This document shows positions 18,606-27,295 of a stretch of 64,000 nucleotides of DNA, in pieces (the first letter of the stretch is position 1; each line of letters begins with the position of its first letter). Under the pieces are notes generated by a model. The model had not been told where the DNA came from and ran no database searches. It saw only the letters and a list, made by a program, of their open reading frames with translations. Origin of the DNA: Novosphingobium sp. FSW06-99 (GTDB taxonomy: Bacteria; Pseudomonadota; Alphaproteobacteria; Sphingomonadales; Sphingomonadaceae); the NCBI RefSeq assembly GCF_001519065.1, contig NZ_KQ954251.1, positions 248,001 to 312,000 of the forward strand. The letters run 5' to 3'. The translations under genes were made by a program, and so were the position numbers.

Positions 18606-20117
18606 TTACAGGCAGGCTTCGAGAAAGGCCTGGTCAAACCCGAACTGGCGCGCCTTTTCCAGCGTATAGGGCCGCAGGCCCGCGGCGCGGAATTCGCCGA
18701 TGATCTTGCCGTCGTCACTTTCGTCAAGATATTCGAACTTGAACAGTTCCTGCGTGACGATCACGTCGCCTTCCATCCCGATCACTTCGGTGATGTTGGT
18801 GGTGCGGCGCGACCCGTCGCGCAGGCGTTTCACCTGCACGATCAGATCGACTGATTCGGCGATCTGGCGGCTGATCGCTTCCTTGGGGATCTTGATGTCG
18901 CCCATCAGGATCATGTTTTCCATACGGCCCAGGCATTCGCGCGGGCTGTTCGCGTGGAGCGTGCACATCGAACCGTCGTGGCCGGTGTTCATCGCCGCCA
19001 GCAGGTCGAAACATTCCGCGCCACGAATTTCGCCCAGGATGATGCGGTCGGGGCGCATACGCAGCGCGTTCTTGACCAGATCGCCGATGGTAATCGCGCC
19101 CTGGCCTTCAAGGTTGGGCGGGCGTGTTTCGAGCGGCAGCCAGTGCGGCTGTTGCAGCCGCAGTTCGGCGGCGTCTTCGATCGTCAGCACGCGTTCGCCC
19201 GGATCGATCATTTTCGACAGCGCATTGAGCATGGTCGTCTTGCCCGAGCCGGTACCGCCCGAAATCACCACGTTCATGCGGCAGGCCCCGGCGATTTTCA
19301 GCGCGGTGCACATCTTGTCGCTCATTGAACCGAAATCGCGCAGCATGTCGAGCGTGATCGGCTTTTCGGAAAATTTGCGGATCGAGATAGCGGTGCCGCG
19401 CAAACTGAGCGGCGGCACGATCACGTTGACGCGGCTGCCGTCTTTCAGGCGCGCGTCGGCCAGCGGCGTGGTCTGGTCGACCCGGCGGCCAACCTGGTTG
19501 ACGATGCGCTGCGCGATCTGGAACAAGTGGCTTTCGTCGCGGAACCGGATCGGTGCCAGCGTCAGCTTGCCCTTCTTTTCAATATAAGTCTGGTCGGGGC
19601 CGTTGACCATGATATCCGACACGTCGGGGTCGTTGAGCAGTTCTTCCAGCGGCCCGAAACCGAGCAATTCGTCGATCAGCACTTTTTCCAGCGCGAACTG
19701 TTCGCGGCGGTTGAGCGTGACTTTCAGTTCGCCCAGCACTTCCATGATGATCGGGCGGAACTCTTCCGACAGCTCTTCCTTGGTCAGCGTGGCGGCGGCT
19801 TCGGGATCGACGCGTTCGAGCAGATGCGGCAGCACCTGTTCCTTGATCTTGTGGACCGAGGCCTCGAACCCTTCGGCGTGGTGCTGGTTTTCCACCACCT
19901 GGTTGGCGCGATCGGCCAGCCGGGCCATCGCATCGGTGTTCTTCGACGAACCGTCGTTGCCGTCATAGCCGCCACGACCGTCATTGCCGGGCAGGGGCAC
20001 CGTTGGGCTGAGCGGTGGCGCACTGTCATTGCCCTTCATCGGTCGTGCAACGCCGAACGAAGGACGCATCGCGGCGCCCCCCCCGGCGGTACCAGCCTTG
20101 CGACCAAATGCGCTCAT
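18606..20117 (-). CDS. cpaF: Tad/Flp pilus assembly ATPase CpaF
   Basis: CpaF (503 residues) is the type II/IV secretion-type ATPase that powers assembly of Flp pili. After a variable N-terminus (about 110 residues with Gly-rich stretches) come the family domain (DVSDIMVNGPDQTYIE), Walker A GGTGSGKTTM, an Asp box (RVLTIEDAAEL), and the Walker B/His box region (MRPDRIILGEIRGAECFDLLAAMNTGHDGSMCTLHANSP). I chose the ATG at 20117 (MSAFGRKAGTAGG); a GTG at 20192 is in frame upstream. No other tad assembly gene is adjacent, but two Flp pilin genes lie near 43.5 kb. Confidence 0.92.
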   Translation of the reverse strand: MSAFGRKAGTAGGGAAMRPSFGVARPMKGNDSAPPLSPTVPLPGNDGRGGYDGNDGSSKNTDAMARLADRANQVVENQHHAEGFEASVHKIKEQVLPHLLERVDPEAAATLTKEELSEEFRPIIMEVLGELKVTLNRREQFALEKVLIDELLGFGPLEELLNDPDVSDIMVNGPDQTYIEKKGKLTLAPIRFRDESHLFQIAQRIVNQVGRRVDQTTPLADARLKDGSRVNVIVPPLSLRGTAISIRKFSEKPITLDMLRDFGSMSDKMCTALKIAGACRMNVVISGGTGSGKTTMLNALSKMIDPGERVLTIEDAAELRLQQPHWLPLETRPPNLEGQGAITIGDLVKNALRMRPDRIILGEIRGAECFDLLAAMNTGHDGSMCTLHANSPRECLGRMENMILMGDIKIPKEAISRQIAESVDLIVQVKRLRDGSRRTTNITEVIGMEGDVIVTQELFKFEYLDESDDGKIIGEFRAAGLRPYTLEKARQFGFDQAFLEACL

Positions 20118-20282
20118 CCCTAACGATCCCGTCTGCCTGGTGCCCGCATGATCAATCCCCACGGGCAAATCTGTCGGATTGATAACCGTCACTAGACATA
20201 AAAATGCTTAGAATTTGCTAAACAGACCGAAATGTTCTGCGCCATACCCACCTTTTCGCGGGGCCTTGGCGGCGATAAGGGC

Positions 20283-21818
20283 TCACTGCGGCCTTGGCGA
20301 AACGTGATAGAGCTGCGTCACGCCATAGGACGTGACCAGCGTCGCCGTCGCCCCGCGCTGCAGCGCCGCAACGAATGCTCTATCATCCTGTTCGGAAATC
20401 GTTTTTAGAAGATAAAAGCCGACCCTGGCATGCATCGCCCGATCGAACGGGGTAACGCGAAACCGTCCATCGAGTGTTGACAGTCGCAGCACCTCGTTCT
20501 CGTTGGTCGGATCGGGGGTGGGCTGATCGGCGGGTCTGGCGATATAGCCTAGCCGCACCCGAACATCCGCCGGCGCCGCCTCAACCGTTTCGATATAGAG
20601 CAGTCCGTCACCCATCAGCACGGGTGCATGGTCTGGCGTGCGGTCCAGGATTTTCAGCGCGGACAGGATCGGTGGCGCCTGGTCTATGTCGGCGGTCTGG
20701 CCGAGTAGGCTGGCCTCGACAAACGGCACCATCAGCAGTGCGACCAATCCCGCCCGGGGCGATGCGGCGATGATCGTAGCAATCGCCAGGCCAGGCAAGA
20801 GCGTAACCCCCACGGCATAGCGCGGCACGAACGACCCGGTTGCCACCGCAGCCAGTGCAAAGGCGCCGAGCGGGATCACTGCCAACCCGATCATCATGAT
20901 CGCAAGATTGCGGTCGGCTCCAACGGAGTGGAAGCTGCCCCCGGATGCCTGTGCCGGTTTGCTTGCGGCAAGCAAGCCGGTCACCGCCAGACTGGCCACG
21001 ACACCGGCAAGGACAAGAGCTTGCGCGGTATTGCCGATCAGGAGACCTGTATAGGCATAGTAGAGCCCGCCCAGGGTCGGCCTGCCATAGAAACCGGGCG
21101 CCCGTTGATCGATCGCGCTGATCGCGTGCAAATGCGATGCCAATGGCAGCCAAGCCAGAAACACCGGCCCGACTGCGGCAAGCGCACCCCACACCGGCCA
21201 GCGCAGCGCGCGGTTGCCAACGGTCCACAGCGCTTCACACACAATCAAGCTTCCGACAGCGATAACGCCATAAAAATGCAGGCTGACACAGCACGACAAG
21301 GCCGCCCACAGGCCGAATAGCGCGGCCTTGCGATCCCGGGTGGCCGTCGGCAATGTGTCCCAAATTGCCAGGGTGGCCGCGAACAGTGCAGTGGTCAGCG
21401 CATATGGCCGGGCCTGCACCGCAAAATCCAGCAAGGGCGAAGCCAGCGTCGCGCCGCAAGCGATCATGGCAACCGGCGGGGAGAACCGCCGCAAGGCGAT
21501 GGAATGGATGCACATCGCCGCACACAGGGCGGCGACGACCGACGGCAGGCGCGACACCGCCAGCGTGTGCGCGTCCAGTCCTGGCAGAAAGTGGAGGCCG
21601 AAATGATAGGTCGGTGGTGAAAAGTCGGTGCCGGTCCAGATCGTCTGCCAAACACCCGCAAGGCTTGGCTGCCGGGCGGCTGTCACCGCAAGAACTTCGT
21701 CCATCCACAAGGGAGCATGGCTGATGCGGACGCATGCAGCGAAGATATAGGTCACCACGACAAGGCCGAGGCCCCATCGGCACGCCTGTTCGCGTTTGCC
21801 ACGGGACGCAGCGCCCAT
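20283..21818 (-). CDS. GT-C-like membrane glycosyltransferase (family 39 type)
   Basis: This protein of about 511 residues has many hydrophobic helices. The first loop contains PLWMDEVLAVTAARQPSLAGVW, the acidic DE motif that GT-C enzymes (ArnT/PMT, family 39 and 83) use to bind lipid-linked sugar donors. The C-terminal 90 residues look soluble. Its donor and acceptor are unknown. The start is uncertain: ATG at 21818 is used, and a GTG at 21836 is in frame. It lies 55 bases downstream of another large membrane protein on the same strand and is part of a glycan-type cluster. Confidence 0.7.
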   Translation of the reverse strand: MGAASRGKREQACRWGLGLVVVTYIFAACVRISHAPLWMDEVLAVTAARQPSLAGVWQTIWTGTDFSPPTYHFGLHFLPGLDAHTLAVSRLPSVVAALCAAMCIHSIALRRFSPPVAMIACGATLASPLLDFAVQARPYALTTALFAATLAIWDTLPTATRDRKAALFGLWAALSCCVSLHFYGVIAVGSLIVCEALWTVGNRALRWPVWGALAAVGPVFLAWLPLASHLHAISAIDQRAPGFYGRPTLGGLYYAYTGLLIGNTAQALVLAGVVASLAVTGLLAASKPAQASGGSFHSVGADRNLAIMMIGLAVIPLGAFALAAVATGSFVPRYAVGVTLLPGLAIATIIAASPRAGLVALLMVPFVEASLLGQTADIDQAPPILSALKILDRTPDHAPVLMGDGLLYIETVEAAPADVRVRLGYIARPADQPTPDPTNENEVLRLSTLDGRFRVTPFDRAMHARVGFYLLKTISEQDDRAFVAALQRGATATLVTSYGVTQLYHVSPRPQ

Positions 21819-21873
21819 GTTGGCCTGTCGTGACACCGTCTTTTTTTCCCCAAGGGCCTGCAAAGTGGAATTC

Positions 21874-23427
21874 CTATCGGCCACAGGGACCGCGATCATT
21901 GGGCTCGAACAGGTAGAGCGTTTCATCGCCGTCCGGTACGCCACGCCACACGATGGTGCCGCCGAAAGCGGCGCGCAGGCCATAGCCCGCCGCGCACGCT
22001 TCCGGCACAAGATCCGCGCGATAGCCGCCAACCGAAAATCGGTTGAGCGGCGAGGCAACGATCAGACCGGGGCGATCGGCGAGAACCGAATGCCAAAACG
22101 CCAGATGGGTGTTTGCTTGCCACGATCCGGCCATCCACGGTTCCTCCCGATCCCATCGCACATAAGACATCGATTTCGCACCGTGGTGGTAATCAGCAAA
22201 GACATTGCCATCCAGCCAAGGCTGTATGTTGAACGCAAAATCGCCGTACCCGTCGATGCGGGCATGAGGATGTTCGGATCGGAATGCCAATACGGCTGCG
22301 GCAGCCTGCCGACCGGGAGAAAAGACATGGCCAATATCCCAGATGCCCGTGCGAACGGTCTCTACAGCCTGCAACGCCAAAATGACCGACATCGCCGCAA
22401 CCGCGTTGCGCCGCACGCGGGCCGAAACCGGGTTGCTCCATTGCGTCCAGAACACGAACATCCACGCCAGAAACAGAATGCCGGCATGCCATTCGCGCGC
22501 ATAGACCAAAGCGGAAAAAAGGGTCAGCACCCCGAAAATTGCCAGCGACAAGGCGCGGTTTCGCCCGGCCGCAATCAACCGTGCCAAAGGCTCCAGCAAT
22601 CCGAACGACAGGACGACACGCACAAAATTGTCAAATTTCCCCGGCGGATTCCAGGACCATACGTCCAGACGGTCGACAAACGCGTTGCTGTAGTAATCGA
22701 TCACGTTGAGCAGCGGCGTGCCACGCAGACGAAGTTGAGAATATTCGTTGTCTGCAGCAGGCCAAGCGCAGAACAGCGCAAACAGGATCATGGCCGCGCC
22801 CACCCCTATCGCACCTATTGCAGCAGATCGACCTGTGCGCCCGGTGGCGGCAATCTGCCAGGCCAGTTCGAGCGCAAGCACGCATGCAAGCAGAAAACCG
22901 TGGGCATTGCCGTTGGCGATCAGCCCCAGCACGAGCGCATAGCGGACCGGCTTGTCGACCCGCGTGGCAAACCACGTTGCGGCCAGCGGCATCAGCACGA
23001 GATCCGTCGAATAGCTGCGGGCCACGACCGAGAATTGGAAGCCGTAGAAATACGAGCCAAGCAGGCCCAGACGGACACCGGCGGGAAATGGCGATCGCCA
23101 AAGGATCAGCGCCGCCCCGGTGATCGCACAGACGGCGGGCAGGACAAACAGGTCGCTGAACGGCAGGCCGGCGCGGATGGCTAGCCACAACAGGGCGTGC
23201 CACAGTCCCGGCGTGCCTTCGTAACGTACGCGTTGCGTCAGCAGCGTCCGGAACCCGCTATCACGCGCCAGCAACCATGCCTGGGCTTCGTCGAACCACG
23301 GCTCGTGATGGCTACCGACAATCAGGACCCACGCGGCAAACCCAAACAGCGCGAACCAACGCCAGTCGATGGCGACGCGGTCGCGTGCCTTGGACGCGAT
23401 GGCCGGTCCGATTGCGCGCACGTTCAT
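21874..23427 (-). CDS. Multi-pass membrane protein, GT-C-like
   Basis: The protein has 517 residues. A first membrane helix (WFALFGFAAWVLIVGSHH) is followed by HEPWFDEAQAWLLARDSGF, similar to the acidic loop of GT-C glycosyltransferases. About ten more hydrophobic segments follow, then a soluble C-terminal region of roughly 150 residues (GIWDIGHVFSPGRQ to the end) rich in aromatic residues. I do not recognise a specific family; a role in surface glycan transfer is inferred from this motif and from the neighbours. It is divergent from the family-2 glycosyltransferase at 23682, with about 250 bases between the two starts. Confidence 0.65.
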   Translation of the reverse strand: MNVRAIGPAIASKARDRVAIDWRWFALFGFAAWVLIVGSHHEPWFDEAQAWLLARDSGFRTLLTQRVRYEGTPGLWHALLWLAIRAGLPFSDLFVLPAVCAITGAALILWRSPFPAGVRLGLLGSYFYGFQFSVVARSYSTDLVLMPLAATWFATRVDKPVRYALVLGLIANGNAHGFLLACVLALELAWQIAATGRTGRSAAIGAIGVGAAMILFALFCAWPAADNEYSQLRLRGTPLLNVIDYYSNAFVDRLDVWSWNPPGKFDNFVRVVLSFGLLEPLARLIAAGRNRALSLAIFGVLTLFSALVYAREWHAGILFLAWMFVFWTQWSNPVSARVRRNAVAAMSVILALQAVETVRTGIWDIGHVFSPGRQAAAAVLAFRSEHPHARIDGYGDFAFNIQPWLDGNVFADYHHGAKSMSYVRWDREEPWMAGSWQANTHLAFWHSVLADRPGLIVASPLNRFSVGGYRADLVPEACAAGYGLRAAFGGTIVWRGVPDGDETLYLFEPNDRGPCGR

Positions 23428-23681
23428 GTTATGTTGACCACCTTGTCATGGGTATTCCCAAACCGCTTTTGTAGCATCATCCTGACCATCCGGGCATTGA
23501 TGACCGCTTCGTTGGTTCGCAAATCAAGGTTAGCACAACATTAATGGCAGGCGATGCGCTCCCACGCGATCGTAAGGGCGCAGCCGCTTCTGTCGAGACG
23601 CAAAGCCGAGGGACGGATAACCGGTTACTAACCATTTTGACTTAATCCCCAGCAATGAACTGGCGAGGTTTTGGGGGCGAA
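23428..23681. other. Divergent intergenic region of the glycan cluster
   Basis: About 254 bases between two divergent genes, visibly more AT-rich than the coding regions and therefore likely to hold promoters for both. I could not assign a -35/-10 pair or operator with confidence. Confidence 0.4.
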
Positions 23682-24941
23682 ATGGAACTGCGAACCGCTC
23701 AATCATTCGGCGAGGCGATCGTGCCCCTGGATGTATCGATCGTCATGCCATGCCTGAACGAAGTCCAGTCATTGCGTCATTGCATAGCCAATGCGCTTGA
23801 GGCGCTTGACCGAATCCACGCAGTTCATGGACTCTCCGGCGAAGTGGTGATTGCCGACAACGGTTCCACCGACGGCAGCCAGGCTCTGGCCGCTGCGCTC
23901 GGTGCGCGGGTGGTGAATGTCAGCCGCAAGGGGTATGGCGCCGCAATTATCGGCGGTTTCGATGCTGCCTACGGGCGCTATCTGGTAATGGGCGACTGCG
24001 ATGGCAGTTATGATTTCAACGACGCAGTGGCGATGGTCACACGCCTCGTCGAGGGCGGCGATCTGTGCATGGGATCGCGGTTCAAGGGCGGCATCGCACC
24101 AGGCGCGATGCCGTGGAAAAACCGCTATATCGGCAATCCCGTGCTGACAGGTGTGCTCAACCTGTTTTTCCGGTCGGGCATCGACGATGCCCATTGCGGG
24201 TTGCGCGCGATTCGCAAGGATTGCTATGCCCGGCTGGGATTGACTAGCGACGGTATGGAATTCGCCAGCGAAATGGTCATCAAGGCCTCGTTGCTGAGCA
24301 TGGTGATCGAACAGGTTCCCGCCACGCTGTCGCGGGATCTGCGTGATCGTGCCCCGCATCTGCGGCCGTGGCGCGATGGGTGGCGCCATTTACGCTATCT
24401 GTTCATGCTGAGCCCGACCTGGGCATTCGGGGTGCCGGCCGCGCTGATGATGGGGGCAGGCGCGCTCATTTTCGTGTTGCTGACATTGTTCACCTTACAC
24501 CTTTTGCCGGGTGAACCGCGGCTGGGGGTCAGTTGGGGGATCGTCGGTGCGTTTCTGTTGACCACCGGGCACTTTGCTGCAGTGATGGCATTGGCAACCC
24601 ATTGCTATGGCGTGCGTCAGGGATATCGCCCGTTGCGACCGATCCTGCGCCGCCTGTCACCCGTTCTCACGCTTGAAAACGCACTGATCGCGGGCGGTGG
24701 CGCGATCATCGCATCGATCCTGTCGTTTGGCGCGGTCATCTATTGGTGGACTTCGCTCGATTTTCAGGCGCTGCCCACGACTCTGCCCTTGCTGATCTCG
24801 GTGGTGTTGGGTGTGACCGGGATGCAAACCGCGCTGGGTGGGTTTTTGCTTTCGATCATCGCCGGACACGATGCGCAGTTCTGCCCGGACAACGCGATTT
24901 CGACGCAACTGCTGGCTTTGTCCGCAAGATCGATCTGGTGA
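23682..24941 (+). CDS. Family 2 glycosyltransferase with C-terminal membrane helices
   Basis: This 419-residue protein has a GT-A domain (VSIVMPCLNEVQSL at residues 18-31, IADNGSTDGS at 57-66, metal-binding Asp-Cys-Asp at 105-107 in MGDCDGSYDF) followed by about four to five membrane helices from about residue 245. The GMEFASEMVIKASLL segment is typical of the polyprenyl-phosphate sugar synthase (DPM1-like) group, which makes undecaprenyl-phosphate sugars at the inner membrane. I start it at ATG 23682, which has GGGGG just upstream; an ATG at 23655 lacks a binding site. Membrane GT-C proteins in the cluster could use such lipid-linked sugars. Confidence 0.82.
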   Translation: MELRTAQSFGEAIVPLDVSIVMPCLNEVQSLRHCIANALEALDRIHAVHGLSGEVVIADNGSTDGSQALAAALGARVVNVSRKGYGAAIIGGFDAAYGRYLVMGDCDGSYDFNDAVAMVTRLVEGGDLCMGSRFKGGIAPGAMPWKNRYIGNPVLTGVLNLFFRSGIDDAHCGLRAIRKDCYARLGLTSDGMEFASEMVIKASLLSMVIEQVPATLSRDLRDRAPHLRPWRDGWRHLRYLFMLSPTWAFGVPAALMMGAGALIFVLLTLFTLHLLPGEPRLGVSWGIVGAFLLTTGHFAAVMALATHCYGVRQGYRPLRPILRRLSPVLTLENALIAGGGAIIASILSFGAVIYWWTSLDFQALPTTLPLLISVVLGVTGMQTALGGFLLSIIAGHDAQFCPDNAISTQLLALSARSIW

Positions 24942-24973
24942 TCGACCCACGCGTAACCTCAAAGGACCGAACA

Positions 24974-25822
24974 ATGCTCGAGACGAGGATCACTGCGGCA
25001 CCGCTTCCACAACGGAAAGAAATTGCCGATGGCATTGTCGCGCGCTTGACCGAGACTCTCGACGAGGCCAGGGGGCAATGGCGCGCGGGCCATGCGGTCC
25101 GCTCTGCTGTTATCGACGAACTTTTGCCGGAACCGCTTGCGCTGGCGATCGGTTCGGCGTTTCCGTCGCTCGATGCGATGACAGCCAAAGGATCCATCCG
25201 CGAACGCAAATATGTTGGCGCGCAGATGAACCGCTATAGCCCCTTGCTCGAAGAGGCGGTCTTCGCCTTTCAGGATGCGCGGGTCATCGCTTTGGTCGCC
25301 GAGATCACCGGGCTCCGCGCGATCGAACCTGACGCGGATCTCTACGCGGGCGGCATCAGCGCCATGGCGCCTGGGAATTTCCTACGTCCGCATCTCGACA
25401 ACTCTCACGATGCGCGGCGGCAACGATATCGCGTGCTCAACCTGCTATATTATGTGACGCCCGGTTGGCAGGAAGCCGATGGCGGTTCGCTGCAACTTTG
25501 GGATAACGGCCCGAAAGGAGCGCCGCGCACCATCGCCAGCAAATTCAACCGTCTGGCACTGATGGCGACCGACCGCTGTTCATGGCATTCGGTGAACGAG
25601 GTCGTCGGACAAGGGGTTCGGCAATGCGTGTCGAACTATTATTTTTCCGAACAGTCGCCCGATCGGCAGCCCTATTTCCACGCCACGTCATTTCGCGCGG
25701 AACATTGCGCGGGGCTTGCCGATGTCGTCATGAGGATCGACAACAGCGTGCGCACCGCCGTGCTCAAGCTGACCGGGAACCGGCTTTACACGAATCCACA
25801 CCGCTACGACCGGTCGGCGTGA
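24974..25822 (+). CDS. 2-oxoglutarate/Fe(II)-dependent oxygenase family protein
   Basis: The 282-residue protein shows the metal triad of this superfamily: His140 and Asp142 in FLRPHLDNSHD, and His205 in RCSWHSVNEV. Arg216 in GVRQCVSNYYF is well placed to bind 2-oxoglutarate. GGSLQLWDNG is the usual strand before the distal histidine. Such enzymes hydroxylate proteins or small molecules using O2 and 2-oxoglutarate. The ATG at 24974 is used. It lies between two glycosyltransferases on the same strand, so it may modify a sugar, a lipid carrier or a glycosylated protein; this is inference. Confidence 0.78.
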   Translation: MLETRITAAPLPQRKEIADGIVARLTETLDEARGQWRAGHAVRSAVIDELLPEPLALAIGSAFPSLDAMTAKGSIRERKYVGAQMNRYSPLLEEAVFAFQDARVIALVAEITGLRAIEPDADLYAGGISAMAPGNFLRPHLDNSHDARRQRYRVLNLLYYVTPGWQEADGGSLQLWDNGPKGAPRTIASKFNRLALMATDRCSWHSVNEVVGQGVRQCVSNYYFSEQSPDRQPYFHATSFRAEHCAGLADVVMRIDNSVRTAVLKLTGNRLYTNPHRYDRSA

Positions 25823-25832
25823 CGGGTCTGTC

Positions 25833-26774
25833 ATGAGCAACTGGCTCAGCGTGATCATGCCGGTCCACGGCGGTGCGGCGTTGCTCGGCGCGACGCTGGC
25901 CAGTGTCGCCGCCGAACAGCCCGACGGCGTTGAATTCAGGATGTACAATTCGGGCGACGACGGCGGTGCGGCCCGGGCTGTCGCGCGCGAATTTGCGGAT
26001 CGGATCGACATCGTCTGGCAAGAGACGCCGGGTTGCAAGCCGTGGACCGCAAAGACCAATCTGGGGGTGGGCGAAGCCTGTGCGCCGCATGTCGTCATGC
26101 TGCATCAGGACGATGTCTGGCTGCCGGGTCACCTCGTTGCCGTGCGCGCGGCGATTGTCGAAAACCCCGATGCCGTCATGTCAATCGCGCCGTCGCGCTT
26201 TATCGGGCCGGACGGAAGGGACCTGGGCGCCTGGCGCTTGCCATTTGCGGCTGGACGCCAAGACGGGCGGTCGCTTGCAAATACGCTGGTCGTACAGAAC
26301 TCGATTGCCATACCAAGCCCGGTGATAAAGCGCAGTGCCTGGCTTGAAACCGGCGGTCTCGACAACGAATTGTGGTTCTCCGCAGACTGGGATTTCTATC
26401 TGAAACTGGCGGTGTTGGGCGATGTGGTGGTACGGCCACAGGCAACGACCGCGTTTCGCGTTCATGGTGGGTCGCTGACGATGACGGGCAGTCGCAACAT
26501 CGCTGACTATCGTGCGCAACACGAAATAGTGCTGGCGCGGCATAGTGCGGCGCTGGCGCCGGTGGACGGCAGCACGCTGCGCCGCGCGCGGGCCAGTATT
26601 GCGATGAACTGCGCCCTCGCGGCCGCCGCGCAAGGGCGCAGGGCCGGACTGCTCAGCGCATTGTTGCGGCTTGCGGCGCTTGGGCCATGGGGCGCGCGAC
26701 GGTGTCTTGCCGAGACCGCGCTGATCGACCGATTGCGTCCGCGTCTGGCGCTGGCGCGGGCAGGCGCGCTTTGA
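25833..26774 (+). CDS. Family 2 glycosyltransferase
   Basis: This 313-residue soluble GT-A protein has WLSVIMPVHGGAALL at the N-terminus, MYNSGDDGG (residues 38-44), and a metal-binding motif LHQDDVWLPGH with Asp93-Asp94. A later ELWFSADWDFYLKLAVLG corresponds to the acceptor-side acidic region of family 2 enzymes. It probably adds a sugar from a nucleotide-sugar donor in the cytoplasm. It starts 10 bases after the oxygenase stop and the GtrA gene follows immediately, so these are probably one operon. The sugar specificity is unknown. Confidence 0.82.
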   Translation: MSNWLSVIMPVHGGAALLGATLASVAAEQPDGVEFRMYNSGDDGGAARAVAREFADRIDIVWQETPGCKPWTAKTNLGVGEACAPHVVMLHQDDVWLPGHLVAVRAAIVENPDAVMSIAPSRFIGPDGRDLGAWRLPFAAGRQDGRSLANTLVVQNSIAIPSPVIKRSAWLETGGLDNELWFSADWDFYLKLAVLGDVVVRPQATTAFRVHGGSLTMTGSRNIADYRAQHEIVLARHSAALAPVDGSTLRRARASIAMNCALAAAAQGRRAGLLSALLRLAALGPWGARRCLAETALIDRLRPRLALARAGAL

Positions 26775-26788
26775 TCCGGGCGCCGGGC

Positions 26789-27208
26789 ATGGTCCGTTCC
26801 GTGCCGACAAGGCTTGTTCGCACGGCGATCGAACGCGAACAGGTCCGCTACATCTTCATCGGCGGGATTTGTGCGGTCATCAACAATGTGGTGCTGATCG
26901 GTGGGAACCGGCTAGGATATTCCTATGTCTGGCTGACCGTGTTGTCATCGTTCATCAGCGGTTCGATCGCTTATGGCCTGCACGCACATTACAGTTTTCG
27001 CAGGCGCAAGACTTGGCGCGCCTATGGGCAGTTTCTGTGCGGAACTTCTGTCGGCATACCTCTCGCGGTCGTGACGTTGGCTGTGCTGGTAACATTGCTT
27101 GGTCTGCCGATGTGGATCGCCTCGCCGACCAGCACAGTGATGATGATGCTATACAATTATGGTTTTGCCCGATTGGCCATCGTCGGCCGGTTGATCAGCC
27201 ATCGCTAA
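26789..27208 (+). CDS. GtrA family membrane protein
   Basis: This 139-residue protein has four hydrophobic helices and the GtrA pattern (VRYIFIGGICAVINNVVL in helix 1, SGSIAYGLHAHYSFR between helices 2 and 3, MMMLYNYGFARLAIV in helix 4). GtrA proteins are thought to flip polyprenyl-phosphate-linked sugars across the inner membrane or assist that step. The lipid-linked sugar synthase encoded three genes upstream is a natural partner. ATG 26789 is used; a TTG at 26771 overlapping the previous stop is also possible. A candidate terminator lies downstream. Confidence 0.82.
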   Translation: MVRSVPTRLVRTAIEREQVRYIFIGGICAVINNVVLIGGNRLGYSYVWLTVLSSFISGSIAYGLHAHYSFRRRKTWRAYGQFLCGTSVGIPLAVVTLAVLVTLLGLPMWIASPTSTVMMMLYNYGFARLAIVGRLISHR

Positions 27209-27254
27209 CCCGCCGCACAAGACTGCCCTGCCACAGATCCGCGATAGCGAACAG

Positions 27255-27286
27255 CAGCGGGTGGGTTGGCATATCCCCGCTGTTTT
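27255..27286. terminator. Candidate intrinsic terminator between convergent genes
   Basis: CAGCGGG and CCCGCTG are inverted around a 14-base loop and followed by TTTT on the plus strand. It lies between the ends of the GtrA gene and the convergent membrane protein. Confidence 0.45.
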
Positions 27287-27295
27287 GCATAAGGT

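Noticed and set aside
20195-20225. TTAG-N6-CTAA inverted pair upstream of cpaF as a member of the pilin box family
   Set aside because: Half sites are in the opposite order and spacing differs from CTAA-N7-TTAG; too weak to claim.
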